From a virus, in the IMG/VR virus record IMGVR_UViG_3300017713_000011, positions 1-45,407 of that record: a stretch of 45,407 bases of DNA; one strand, written 5' to 3'. Shown here piece after piece: positions 20,189 to 27,544 of this stretch (position 1 is its first letter; each line of letters starts with the position of its first letter). The notes under the pieces are model-generated. The model did not search any database, was not told the origin of the DNA, and was given only the letters and a program-made list of their open reading frames with translations. The position numbers were made by a program, and so were the translations under genes.

Positions 20189-20521
20189 TTAAAATGCCTC
20201 CATTATTATTTCGTCAATAGCATCTTGAAGCTCTTTTCTTGTAGCTTCCATAGTCATCATAATATTTGCTTGAAACCTTTTAGCTTCTTCGTTGTTATTA
20301 AGTACGACTAATGTAGGTACTACCACTATTTTATAATCACTTGCCCAACGCGCATCCGCAGCTATGTCAACTCTCTGTATTTCACAGTCAGTTAATTTAG
20401 GTAACCACTCTACAGCGTTTGCTTTATTAAAGCCTGCATTAAATTCTACAACTACTAAGCCTTCAGAAAAGTCTTGAGCAAAGCAGTTGATAGTAAGTAA
20501 AAAAGTTATTAATCTTAACAT
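20189..20521 (-). CDS. Secreted thioredoxin-fold protein lacking both redox cysteines
   Basis: 110 aa. Residues 1-16 (MLRLITFLLTINCFAQ) form a signal peptide with probable cleavage after AQ. Residues 25-36 (VEFNAGFNKANA) align with the thioredoxin active-site stretch V-D-F-W-A-x-W-C-G-P-C, but both catalytic Cys positions are Asn (N32 and N35). A cis-Pro motif (VVVPTLVVL) follows at the expected distance. The fold call is fairly strong, whereas redox activity is not expected. Thioredoxin is a subunit or partner in some phage enzymes, but here the signal peptide points to the periplasm. It closes a four-gene envelope cassette (spacing 2 nt from the upstream gene). Confidence 0.7.
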   Translation of the reverse strand: MLRLITFLLTINCFAQDFSEGLVVVEFNAGFNKANAVEWLPKLTDCEIQRVDIAADARWASDYKIVVVPTLVVLNNNEEAKRFQANIMMTMEATRKELQDAIDEIIMEAF

Positions 20522-20523
20522 AC

Positions 20524-20808
20524 TTATTTTAATTTATCAATCTTATCCTCCATTCTAATCATTTGACTTTTGATGTCTTTAACATCATCTTGCGTAGACA
20601 TGATAGTTTGTCTTATCAATTGATCTTTCATATCATACTCCATTCTTGTAATCTCTGGATCTGGAGGTAAAGGTAATTTTTTAGCTTCTGCTATATCTCC
20701 TTGTAAGACAAACCAACCGCTAATTACCGCTGCCATTATAACACCTATACCTGCTAATGTCTTTATACTTACCTGTACAGACGTGTCTTCATTTAATTCT
20801 TTTGCCAT
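20524..20808 (-). CDS. Small membrane-anchored coiled-coil protein
   Basis: 94 aa. One transmembrane helix (IKTLAGIGVIMAAVISGWFV, about residues 14-34) follows a short N-terminus. After a Pro-rich linker (KLPLPPDPE) comes a heptad-like helix to the C-terminus (MKDQLIRQTI...VKDIKSQMIRMEDKIDKL). The helix resembles inner-membrane spanin or holin-accessory arrangements, but no family is recognised. The gene lies 2 nt from each neighbour, between an outer-membrane barrel gene and a secreted thioredoxin-fold gene, so an envelope role is likely. Confidence 0.6.
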   Translation of the reverse strand: MAKELNEDTSVQVSIKTLAGIGVIMAAVISGWFVLQGDIAEAKKLPLPPDPEITRMEYDMKDQLIRQTIMSTQDDVKDIKSQMIRMEDKIDKLK

Positions 20809-20810
20809 TG

Positions 20811-21899
20811 TTAAAATATTACGTAGTTAATTCCTATACTGAAGTTGTGCCAGTCTCTGTTCCAGTATTTGTTATATCGACCTTCTACAAAAGCACCTAA
20901 GCTTTTATTAAATCTATAACCAAATATTAAACCGCCAGAGTAATCAACCCATTGCCCACCGTTGAACTTGTGATATGAGTATTTGTTTTTTGTTTCTAAG
21001 TGATACGGCATTACGTTTGCCCATGAGTGAAACCAAAAGTCTTTTGTAAAATGATAATAATCCAAACCCACAACAATAGAGTATTCTAATATATTAGGTA
21101 TAGCACTTTTTTCTTTTTCTACGTATTCATCTATTACTTGCGGTATAACAACTTCCTCCCAAACCTCTTGACTGTTAGCAACTACAGTGCCATCAGGCGC
21201 TGAGTATATACCATCTAAACTAATATCATAACCTTCTTGTAACGCTAAGTAAGTATAATGTAATGAACCGTTGTCTAATATCCAGTCTGCTAATGGATCA
21301 AACCCGTATGGCTCAGACAACCTCTGAACAGCTCCTGCGTTTAAAGATAGTTTACCATCACCAAACTGTTTTCTGTATCTCTCAGATGCCTCAAAATACT
21401 TTATATCTGCAAAGCCATCTTCAAGATATTCTACCTTACCAACCCATTTGTCAGCTACGTATCTAACAAAGTGGTGTTGATTAGTATAGTTTACACCTAG
21501 TCTTCTTACAAAATCAGCTTCGAACAAATATTCAAAGCCATCAACTCTACCGATTGTCGCGGCATCAGAGTAAGAATTTTCTGTACCATTATAAAAAGTG
21601 TTGGCTCTGTTCTCATATCCAAATCGTTTTATTTTTCTAATACCAACAGACATAGAGTAATCAAACGGCGTTTCAATTAACTGTTGCTCTAGTAAACCTG
21701 AAGATATAGAGAAGATCTGATCATCACCTAGTGATGTGCCACCGTTTACCGCTGCGTAAAATGTAGAGTATTTAAATATACTATTTAAACCTTGAGCGCG
21801 ACAAGATTTTGATAATCCTATTAATATAAGAGAAAATATTATAACAAGACCTATACTAACTAAAAACTCTAGTACAAAACTTTTAACAAACTTCATCAT
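20811..21899 (-). CDS. Predicted outer-membrane beta-barrel protein
   Basis: 362 aa. It starts with a long hydrophobic signal sequence (about residues 8-34, with likely cleavage after CRAQ). The mature protein alternates aromatic and polar residues, has frequent Tyr/Trp/Asn turns, and closes with a strand ending in a terminal Phe (FSIGINYVIF). These are hallmarks of Gram-negative outer-membrane barrels inserted by the BAM complex. The start codon overlaps the stop of the T9SS-substrate gene (ATGA, 21896-21899), so the two are translationally coupled. An adjacent Met at 21896 is an alternative start. A barrel gene within phage structural genes is unusual. It may alter host surface properties after infection; function is inferred. 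Confidence 0.7.
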   Translation of the reverse strand: MMKFVKSFVLEFLVSIGLVIIFSLILIGLSKSCRAQGLNSIFKYSTFYAAVNGGTSLGDDQIFSISSGLLEQQLIETPFDYSMSVGIRKIKRFGYENRANTFYNGTENSYSDAATIGRVDGFEYLFEADFVRRLGVNYTNQHHFVRYVADKWVGKVEYLEDGFADIKYFEASERYRKQFGDGKLSLNAGAVQRLSEPYGFDPLADWILDNGSLHYTYLALQEGYDISLDGIYSAPDGTVVANSQEVWEEVVIPQVIDEYVEKEKSAIPNILEYSIVVGLDYYHFTKDFWFHSWANVMPYHLETKNKYSYHKFNGGQWVDYSGGLIFGYRFNKSLGAFVEGRYNKYWNRDWHNFSIGINYVIF

Positions 21900-24148
21900 C
21901 TCTTAATAACTTTTTTAGTTGCTGTTGTACCTTGGTATCTTATTGTAAAACTATAAACACCTGACTCTAATAAACTCATATCTAATATGTTTAAACCTTT
22001 ATGAGTTTGACTTGGTTTTACTTTTATTACTAATCTACCAGTCATATCGTAAACCTCTATAGCTACTTTACTTTTAGTAAGTATGTTTAAGTAATCATCA
22101 ACAGGTACAGGATATAAAGCTACACCGTTACTTCTCATTAAGTCTCTAACATCAAGCTCAGAATCATCGTTACACCTCCAGTATAACTGCTGACACTTTT
22201 CATCCCAACTATTATCACAACAGTAAGGATCTACCATTATTACCCAAGCGTAGCACGTATCATTTAACCAGTAAGGAATACCAGGACCGTCAGTACAACC
22301 TGCATCGTATAAACAACTATAACTTTCTGTATTAGCAAATTCATCATAGTTGTAAGCTTCGTTATCCATACAACCCTCTATAACTTCTAAACAATTATCG
22401 TTACTAGTGTTTGCTAGAGGATCATAATTAAACGCTAATGAGTCTACACATCCATAAAGTATTTCAATGCAAGAGAAGTCATCTGTGTTAGCCTCAGCGT
22501 TGTAATTGAAAGCTTCTGGATCTGTACAACCCAATACTGTTGTAAAACAACCACCGTTATCAACGTTAGCACTTGGATCGTAGTTGTCTGCTTCAGGGTC
22601 CATACAACCAAAGTACAAGCAAGATCCATCCGATGTATTAGCTAAGCCATTGTAGTTCCAAGCTACGACATCCATACAGCCAACAACTACAGGTATACAA
22701 CCCTCGTCGTCTACGTTAGCTAAAGAATCATAATTAAAAGCTAACTCATTTGTACATCCGTAAACAGTTTCAATACAGTCACCGCTATCGGTGTTAGCAT
22801 TAGCGTTATAGTTTAATGCGTCTTCATCCATACATCCTTCTACTACATCTATACAGTAATCACCACAGTAAGGTAAAGCAGTATATACGTGCCAGAACGG
22901 AGGCTCAAAAGGTTGAAGTGCACCAGCACCGTTTAGCGCAAAAGGGTTTGCACCACCTGATATTAATAAGCTTAAGGCATCGTTGAACAGAAAGAAAGAG
23001 TTGTGCATAGTTTGAAACTCTAATTCTTCTTGTGGTACTTGTGGTGGCCCTACTTCAAAGTATTTTATTTCAATCGGTATATCTGTTCTAAGATATAACC
23101 ATTTAACATCTTCGTATATACCAGGTCCTAACGTATATACACCGATTATACTGTCGCCTTGTGTAATAACTAAATGTGAATCACCCCAGCCATCGCCACC
23201 ACTATCGTTTAATACTAACCTGTATTCACATATAGGTATTATTTCATTAAGCGTAGCTAGTGAATCATAGTTAAAAGAGTTCCAGTTTATACAACCTACA
23301 ATATGAGGTGTTATACAACTACCAGTATCTACTTGCGCAAAAGGATTAAACTCTACATAGCTGTTATCCATACAGCCATACTCTACTGGTATATCACAAT
23401 GCTCTATCCATATTGCGCCTGAGTAAGCCGCACTACCAAAGTTTGCATCTTCTAGCTCCCATATAACATCAGGGCTACCGCAAGGTTCTAAGTCTGCGAG
23501 TATAACAAAGCCACCGTCGTCGTTATCATTACTCATAGATCCGACCATACCATCACCGTAAGTATCACTTAGTATAAGTTCAACTCCTGTTTCAGGTACA
23601 CATAACTGATAAGGTATTGTTGTGTTTGCTTGGTCGTAAGAATATTCTCCAGCTTGTACGCTTTCTACTGGTTGACCATTTGATATGTCTGTGAGGATCC
23701 AGCCTGTCTCACTTGGGTATTGATCTAGTGTTACTTCAAAAAGCATTTTAGCTTCACCGTCTTGACATTGTGTGTTAGCACATCCGCCATTGTCAACTTC
23801 TGCTAAAGGATTATAGTTTATAGCTTCAGGATCCATACAACCTATAATTGGCATGTCGCACGATCCGTCTTCAAAGTTTGCTTCAGGTACAAAGTTTAAA
23901 GCCATAAAATTCATGCAACCAAATACAGTGTCTAGTATAGGTAGTGGGCAATCACCGTCATCAAAGTTAAACGCAGGGCAGTTGAAGTAAACGTCGTAAC
24001 CGTTCCATGAGTAAGCACCGTCATCACAAAAACCATCGCCTATCCAAGTTTCAACACCAGTAACGTCGTTACCATTGCAGTCAAGTGTAGCATTTTGAGC
24101 TAAAGAAGTTGTAGTAAAAAGTAGTAAAAGGTAAATCGTTTTTTTCAT
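21896..24148 (-). CDS. Secreted repeat protein with T9SS C-terminal sorting domain
   Basis: 750 aa from the ATG at 24148, chosen because a classic signal peptide begins there (MKKTIYLLLLFTTTSLAQ) and an earlier in-frame start would overlap the upstream gene. Order of parts: an LNR-like Cys segment (WIGDGFCDDG ... FDDGDC, about residues 35-65); Cys-rich repeats of the form GC-M/T-D-x-x-A-x-NY-x-x-x-A-N-x-D-x-x-x-C, about eleven units; two interspersed CUB-like beta domains containing DTYGDG and GGDGWGD; a Cys/Trp motif (DPYCCDNSWDEKC); and a final ~75-residue type IX sorting domain (ALYPVPVDDYLNI ... IEVYDMTGRLV ... LESGVYSF ... KKVIKR). T9SS exports such proteins across the Bacteroidota outer membrane and the sorting domain is removed on anchoring. 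Gene context is entirely phage. Confidence 0.85.
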   Translation of the reverse strand: MKKTIYLLLLFTTTSLAQNATLDCNGNDVTGVETWIGDGFCDDGAYSWNGYDVYFNCPAFNFDDGDCPLPILDTVFGCMNFMALNFVPEANFEDGSCDMPIIGCMDPEAINYNPLAEVDNGGCANTQCQDGEAKMLFEVTLDQYPSETGWILTDISNGQPVESVQAGEYSYDQANTTIPYQLCVPETGVELILSDTYGDGMVGSMSNDNDDGGFVILADLEPCGSPDVIWELEDANFGSAAYSGAIWIEHCDIPVEYGCMDNSYVEFNPFAQVDTGSCITPHIVGCINWNSFNYDSLATLNEIIPICEYRLVLNDSGGDGWGDSHLVITQGDSIIGVYTLGPGIYEDVKWLYLRTDIPIEIKYFEVGPPQVPQEELEFQTMHNSFFLFNDALSLLISGGANPFALNGAGALQPFEPPFWHVYTALPYCGDYCIDVVEGCMDEDALNYNANANTDSGDCIETVYGCTNELAFNYDSLANVDDEGCIPVVVGCMDVVAWNYNGLANTSDGSCLYFGCMDPEADNYDPSANVDNGGCFTTVLGCTDPEAFNYNAEANTDDFSCIEILYGCVDSLAFNYDPLANTSNDNCLEVIEGCMDNEAYNYDEFANTESYSCLYDAGCTDGPGIPYWLNDTCYAWVIMVDPYCCDNSWDEKCQQLYWRCNDDSELDVRDLMRSNGVALYPVPVDDYLNILTKSKVAIEVYDMTGRLVIKVKPSQTHKGLNILDMSLLESGVYSFTIRYQGTTATKKVIKR
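22310..23925 (-). repeat. About eleven Cys-flanked tandem protein repeats (GCxD...NYN...C)
   Basis: Within the T9SS-substrate gene, units open with GC(M/T/V/I) and close about 19 residues later with Cys, with a conserved NY(N/D) and A-N/E-x-D core. They are split into an N-terminal group of four and a C-terminal group of seven near-contiguous units. A pair of Cys per unit suggests disulfide-stabilised small modules. Similar units occur in secreted proteins of marine Bacteroidota and in some large viruses. Boundaries are approximate. Confidence 0.75.
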
Positions 24149-24161
24149 TGAATTATTTGTG

Positions 24162-24449
24162 TTAACATTTCCATCTGCGACGTGCAGCACATAGTCTTTT
24201 TTTAGGGGTTTTTTTACAATCTATATTGTGCTTTTTCATTTGACCTAAAGATCTAGCGCAGTAAGATTTTTTTCTTGATCCACCACCAGGTTGCGGAGCT
24301 CTTAAGTTACCACCGGTCTCTTTGTTATAAGCAGCTCTACCAGCAGCAGTCATACCAGCACCTTCTTTAGCACTAAGAAAATGTCTACCTTTACCTCTAG
24401 TAGTTTTTCTAAGTTTTTTACATGGATTATTTTTCTGTATATATGCCAT
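24162..24449 (-). CDS. Small basic protein with C-terminal CAR...RWKC motif
   Basis: 95 aa, starting MAYIQKNNPCKKLRK. The start at 24449 is chosen because its ATG overlaps the stop codon of the upstream gene (TAATG). It is rich in Lys, Arg and Gly, with a GAGMTAAGRAAYN segment, then SYCARSLGQMK and a terminal ARRRWKC. This resembles a family of small basic proteins in marine phages and algal viruses that I recognise by pattern only. Four Cys residues could bind metal or form disulfides. The role is unknown; a virion or DNA-associated role fits the position and charge. Confidence 0.65.
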   Translation of the reverse strand: MAYIQKNNPCKKLRKTTRGKGRHFLSAKEGAGMTAAGRAAYNKETGGNLRAPQPGGGSRKKSYCARSLGQMKKHNIDCKKTPKKRLCAARRRWKC

Positions 24450-24736
24450 TACTTTTCTCCACACTTTTTTTCTGGATTACCAACTTGTCGCCAGTCTTGT
24501 TTAACCCAGTCTTTTAAGTTTTTACTACCTGTACCAGAAACATTGCTACTACCACTTCTTCTGTATTCACCTCTACTAGCCGCTGCTCGTTTAGCGTTAA
24601 TAACTTTTTGTCTTTCTTCTTTAGACATACTATCTATTTTAGCTTTAGGTAAGCATACTTTTCTAGTACCACCGCCTTTAACTTTTTTAATAGACGATCT
24701 TAACTTATTAGGATGATTTTTTTGAACGTACGCCAT
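24449..24736 (-). CDS. Small basic protein, N-terminus related to next gene
   Basis: 95 aa, starting MAYVQKNHPNKLRSS. The first dozen residues match those of the following gene (MAYIQKNNPCKKLRK), after which the two diverge. It is Lys/Arg/Gly/Ser-rich with a VCLPKAKIDSMSKEERQK helix and ends GNPEKKCGEK. It overlaps the 100-aa gene upstream by 29 nt and its stop overlaps the next start by one base. Family and function are unknown. The shared start suggests a common targeting or assembly tag. Confidence 0.6.
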   Translation of the reverse strand: MAYVQKNHPNKLRSSIKKVKGGGTRKVCLPKAKIDSMSKEERQKVINAKRAAASRGEYRRSGSSNVSGTGSKNLKDWVKQDWRQVGNPEKKCGEK

Positions 24737-25010
24737 GTTCTTTTTTTAATTGTTCTTTAGCTTCTTTAGCTAATCTAGCTTGTTCCATCTTACCCATAAC
24801 TTTAGCTCTTTGTTCTAACACGGTAAGTATTTGGATTTTCCTAGCGTATGGTTTGTTTATGTTTTTTACTTTAGCTATTGTTTTTCTAGCGTCAGCAACT
24901 GTAGCGAATTTTATAGATACAGTATCTTTAGGGTTTTCATCTGTGTATAATCTTCTGCCACTACCTTTAGGTTTTTTACCTGTACCAACTAAAGGATCTT
25001 TCCTACTCAT
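24708..25010 (-). CDS. Small basic protein of unknown function
   Basis: 100 aa, Lys/Arg/Ala-rich. Starts MSRKDPLVGTGKKPKGSGRR, then a beta segment (KDTVSIKFATVADARKTIAKV) and a helical basic tail (EQARLAKEAKEQLKKEHG). It overlaps both neighbours (8 nt upstream, 29 nt downstream), consistent with a coupled mini-operon. No signal peptide or membrane helix. A nucleic-acid-binding or virion role is possible from charge alone. Confidence 0.6.
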   Translation of the reverse strand: MSRKDPLVGTGKKPKGSGRRLYTDENPKDTVSIKFATVADARKTIAKVKNINKPYARKIQILTVLEQRAKVMGKMEQARLAKEAKEQLKKEHGVRSKKSS

Positions 25011-25365
25011 CTTTTTTACCTAATCGTTTTCTAACTATGTTCATAACAGTTTTCATTTTACTAGCATAGCTAAGATTTTTACCTCTGTTAAAAACAACTT
25101 GTTGATTTAAACTACTAATTATTTTTGATAAGTTACCTTTACGAGACTTAATCATCCAGCTAGCAAGAGCAGATGGTGAAAGTTCTTTAAACTTACCTTT
25201 AGCATCAGGCGCATCAGAGTGTTGAAACTTACCCATCTTTTTATTAATAGGTGAAGAGTCTACTATACTCTGCAGCTTATCAGCTTGTTTAGCGTGAGCA
25301 TTACTAGCTTTTCTAAGCTGGCTAATAACACCTTTTATTTGTTTATTTCTTAACTTAAAACTCAT
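25003..25365 (-). CDS. Small basic helical protein of unknown function
   Basis: 120 aa from the ATG at 25365. A GTG two codons further upstream is possible, but the ATG overlaps the stop of the upstream 52-aa gene (TAATG), so it is preferred. Helical, Lys-rich (KLRNKQIKGVISQLRKASNA, then HAKQADKLQ) with an internal segment LSPSALASWMIKSRKGNLSK that looks like a small helical domain. Resembles unannotated phage proteins in composition; function unknown. Confidence 0.6.
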   Translation of the reverse strand: MSFKLRNKQIKGVISQLRKASNAHAKQADKLQSIVDSSPINKKMGKFQHSDAPDAKGKFKELSPSALASWMIKSRKGNLSKIISSLNQQVVFNRGKNLSYASKMKTVMNIVRKRLGKKDE

Positions 25366-25523
25366 TAGCACTTACCTGCTTTCTGTGTTTTAGAAGCCCA
25401 CATATTAGCATACGCACTAGGGTAAACTTTAAACTTTTTTCTTGCAGCAGCTTTACAGCTAGCAGATAATTTAAGTTTAGCAGGTGATGCTTTCTTCATA
25501 GGATGAGACATTTTAAAAGCCAT
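25365..25523 (-). CDS. 52-aa basic protein with VYPSAYAN motif
   Basis: A short frame translating as MAFKMSHPMKKASPAKLKLS followed by ASCKAAARKKFKV, YPSAYANMWA and SKTQKAGKC. The 'RKKFKVYPSAYAN.WAS' segment recurs as a conserved motif in small marine-phage proteins that I recognise by pattern only. The frame is supported by the one-base TAATG overlap with the next gene and by a 3-nt gap from the upstream 70-aa gene. Function unknown. Confidence 0.6.
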   Translation of the reverse strand: MAFKMSHPMKKASPAKLKLSASCKAAARKKFKVYPSAYANMWASKTQKAGKC

Positions 25524-25526
25524 AAC

Positions 25527-25739
25527 TTATTTTTTAGCAAACTTCTCTACGCCTGATATACCGAAGCAACCAAGTACAACCCAAACAAACGAGTTGTATA
25601 CGTATTCGTTTATTATTAAATCTTGACCTACCCAGCCAGTGGCTAGGTCAGCAACCATTATTAAACACATAACTGCAAACGCTATAAAACCTACCACAGC
25701 TTTTTCGTTCCAGTTATTATCGTTTTTAAATATTTCCAT
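25527..25739 (-). CDS. Two-TM small membrane protein, possible holin
   Basis: 70 aa with two hydrophobic segments, about residues 15-34 (VVGFIAFAVMCLIMVADLAT) and 46-62 (VYNSFVWVVLGCFGISG), and charged ends. Size and topology fit class II holins, but many small phage membrane proteins share them. Its start overlaps the stop of the 136-aa gene by one base. A better holin candidate lies at 36278-36673. Confidence 0.5.
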   Translation of the reverse strand: MEIFKNDNNWNEKAVVGFIAFAVMCLIMVADLATGWVGQDLIINEYVYNSFVWVVLGCFGISGVEKFAKK

Positions 25740-26149
25740 TATTGAGGACCGTAGTAAACTATTATACCATGAACAGAGTTAGATTCTAGTGAAACTCTAG
25801 TCCATCTACCATAAACAGTTATACCAGCTGGAAATCCTACAGTATCAGCTACAACTTCACTTTCAACTGAGCTGTTTGATTGATCTAAACCGTTAGCTCT
25901 AGTTTGAGCTTCAGTTCCAAAATAAGCAATACCATCTCCTCTAGTATCCACTGGGCTAGTTTGATCTACTACATTTGAAGCACCACTAGTATCAGCTACT
26001 AGTTTACTAAAAAAAACTGCTGTGTTTAAAACCTGTATTGCCACTATAACTTTACCGTGAGGCGGCACAAGATCTCTAGCTGCTGTTTTTAAATGTCCGC
26101 TACCGTGGTAGAATAGCTCATTGCCAGAGCCTCCGTATATACTTGCCAT
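25739..26149 (-). CDS. Probable capsid decoration or minor virion protein
   Basis: 136 aa, starting MASIYGGSGNELFYHGSGHL. It is Gly/Ser/Val-rich with alternating beta strands and ends VHGIIVYYGPQ. There is no signal peptide or membrane helix. It is the first gene after the terminator at about 26217-26249 and may open a new transcription unit. A small beta-rich protein this close to the capsid genes is often a decoration protein, but that is inference. Confidence 0.5.
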   Translation of the reverse strand: MASIYGGSGNELFYHGSGHLKTAARDLVPPHGKVIVAIQVLNTAVFFSKLVADTSGASNVVDQTSPVDTRGDGIAYFGTEAQTRANGLDQSNSSVESEVVADTVGFPAGITVYGRWTRVSLESNSVHGIIVYYGPQ

Positions 26150-26216
26150 AATTTGTTATTTTATTATTTACTTTTCTATAAATAGAGTATTACATATTAG
26201 AGTATTTTATTACCCT

Positions 26217-26249
26217 AAAAAAAAATAGCCACCCGCAAGGATGGCTATT
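26217..26249 (-). terminator. Intrinsic terminator after the 108-aa gene
   Basis: Read on the minus strand, an 11-bp stem (AATAGCCATCC paired with GGGTGGCTATT, one G-U wobble) encloses the loop TTGC and is followed at once by nine T residues. It lies 20 nt beyond the stop of the 108-aa gene. Strong by shape. Confidence 0.88.
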
Positions 26250-26269
26250 AATATTAATTCAACTTAATG

Positions 26270-26596
26270 TTAAACTGCGTAAAGAATTTCTGAACAAGCT
26301 GTAATACCACCTCCGATATATACAGAGTTTTCACCGTCAGCAATAGTAACAAGTGGTTCTTTCATAGAACCAGTAGCTGCCGCTGCGTCAACCACAGCTT
26401 GTACAGCTGCTTTTTCATCAGCACCGCACGCTAATTTAACTCTATCAACGTTGTCAGTAGCAGCAACATCAGTAATTCTTTGAGGAGTAAAGTATAAATA
26501 AACAAACCCCGCTGCTGTGTCAATACCTCTAAGAGCAGACACTGGATACGCAGCTGCATTATCAGCAGCTACCGCAAAATACAAAAATCTTTCCAT
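26270..26596 (-). CDS. Ala-rich small virion-like protein in its own terminator-bounded unit
   Basis: 108 aa, starting MERFLYFAVAADNAAAYPVS and ending CSEILYAV. It is Ala/Val/Asp-rich with mixed alpha/beta character, three Cys, and no signal peptide or membrane segment. A terminator lies upstream (after the 276-aa gene) and another downstream. This implies a separate transcription unit and possibly high expression, as for decoration or minor capsid proteins. I do not recognise the family. Confidence 0.55.
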   Translation of the reverse strand: MERFLYFAVAADNAAAYPVSALRGIDTAAGFVYLYFTPQRITDVAATDNVDRVKLACGADEKAAVQAVVDAAAATGSMKEPLVTIADGENSVYIGGGITACSEILYAV

Positions 26597-26635
26597 GTTT
26601 TCTTTTTTAATGGATTAATAAATAATTGTTTATGA

Positions 26636-26666
26636 ATTAAGGTTTAAAGTTTAAGGATTAAGGTTT
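26636..26666. repeat. Pair of 10-bp direct repeats, 21 bp apart, upstream of the 108-aa gene
   Basis: ATTAAGGTTT occurs at 26636-26645 and again at 26657-26666 in the short gap between a terminator and the start codon of the 108-aa gene. The 21-bp offset is two helical turns, placing both copies on one DNA face. It may be an operator or promoter element, or AT-rich coincidence. Confidence 0.35.
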
Positions 26667-26680
26667 GTGCTTATTTAGTA

Positions 26681-26709
26681 TTAAAAGAAACGGTTATGAT
26701 AACCGCTTC
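26681..26709 (-). terminator. Intrinsic terminator overlapping the end of the 276-aa gene
   Basis: On the minus strand, GAAGCGGTTA pairs with TAACCGTTTC (one G-U wobble) around a 3-nt loop and is followed by TTTTAA. The stem covers the last codons and the stop codon (26694-26696), an economical arrangement. The U run is short, so efficiency is uncertain. Confidence 0.7.
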
Positions 26710-27524
26710 TCAATATTAGTATATACTTCCATACCTTCATCAGTTTTAAACCACTGTGCAAGTGCGGAGTACGGGTGTTCGTCAAACGGAACTGTCATAA
26801 GTTTTCTATCGTTAGATCCCCACATAAAGTAGCGTTGATCTTGTGATAACTTTATAATGTTTAGTTCAGCCGCTTTAATACCAAAGTTTCTTAGTTGAAC
26901 ATTGTCATCGTTAACTAACTCTAAAAATAATTTAGGGTTTCGTTTAGCGTAAAGCAACAAATCTCTTCTAAGTTCTTTAGAACTCATTTCTGAAACTTTA
27001 GAACCTACTTCGACTCTCATAACTGCTTCAGCTAAATCTATATCTATATTTTTAGCAGCGTTTAAAGCTTCGATTTCAAACTCTAACCAATCAAGTTGAG
27101 ACTCTGCAACTTCAACTGGTTTATGCTCGTAGTATAATTGATCTTTATGTGGGTGGTAAAAAGATAATAACTTTTGTAATACAGTTTTTTCTTTAGGCAC
27201 GTATAAGCTTCCAGATCTAAAAATTATATGCTCTAATCTTTGATCACCTTTCATTTCGTCTACAAAACAGGTTTTTTGATTTTGACAATACTTAAGTTCT
27301 CTTTCGTAACCTTTTGATTCATCAAAATAGTATATGTTAGCAGCTTTTATAGATCTTGAAACAGGCTTTTTACCTCCTTTCAAGTAATACATCCTATCTT
27401 TTATCTCCCAAGAAAGTTTAGCTTCTTTTTGAATTACTTGTTTTGGTGGTGCAACTACAGTTTCTACAGTTTGCTCCACTACTTGTTCAACCGCTTTATC
27501 GGTTGTTGTTTTCTTTTTAGCCAT
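26694..27524 (-). CDS. Phage structural-module protein of unknown function
   Basis: 276 aa. A Lys/Thr/Val-rich, low-complexity N-terminus (residues 1-35) precedes a folded region with many aromatic and charged residues (YYLKGGKKPVSRSIKAANIY), a Cys pair (CQNQKTCF), and a helical C-terminal half. It lies directly after the capsid terminator and is bounded by its own terminator, so it is expressed separately from the capsid gene. Possible head-completion or minor capsid role, from position only. Confidence 0.55.
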   Translation of the reverse strand: MAKKKTTTDKAVEQVVEQTVETVVAPPKQVIQKEAKLSWEIKDRMYYLKGGKKPVSRSIKAANIYYFDESKGYERELKYCQNQKTCFVDEMKGDQRLEHIIFRSGSLYVPKEKTVLQKLLSFYHPHKDQLYYEHKPVEVAESQLDWLEFEIEALNAAKNIDIDLAEAVMRVEVGSKVSEMSSKELRRDLLLYAKRNPKLFLELVNDDNVQLRNFGIKAAELNIIKLSQDQRYFMWGSNDRKLMTVPFDEHPYSALAQWFKTDEGMEVYTNIEKRLS

Positions 27525-27544
27525 AATATAATATAATAAAAATT

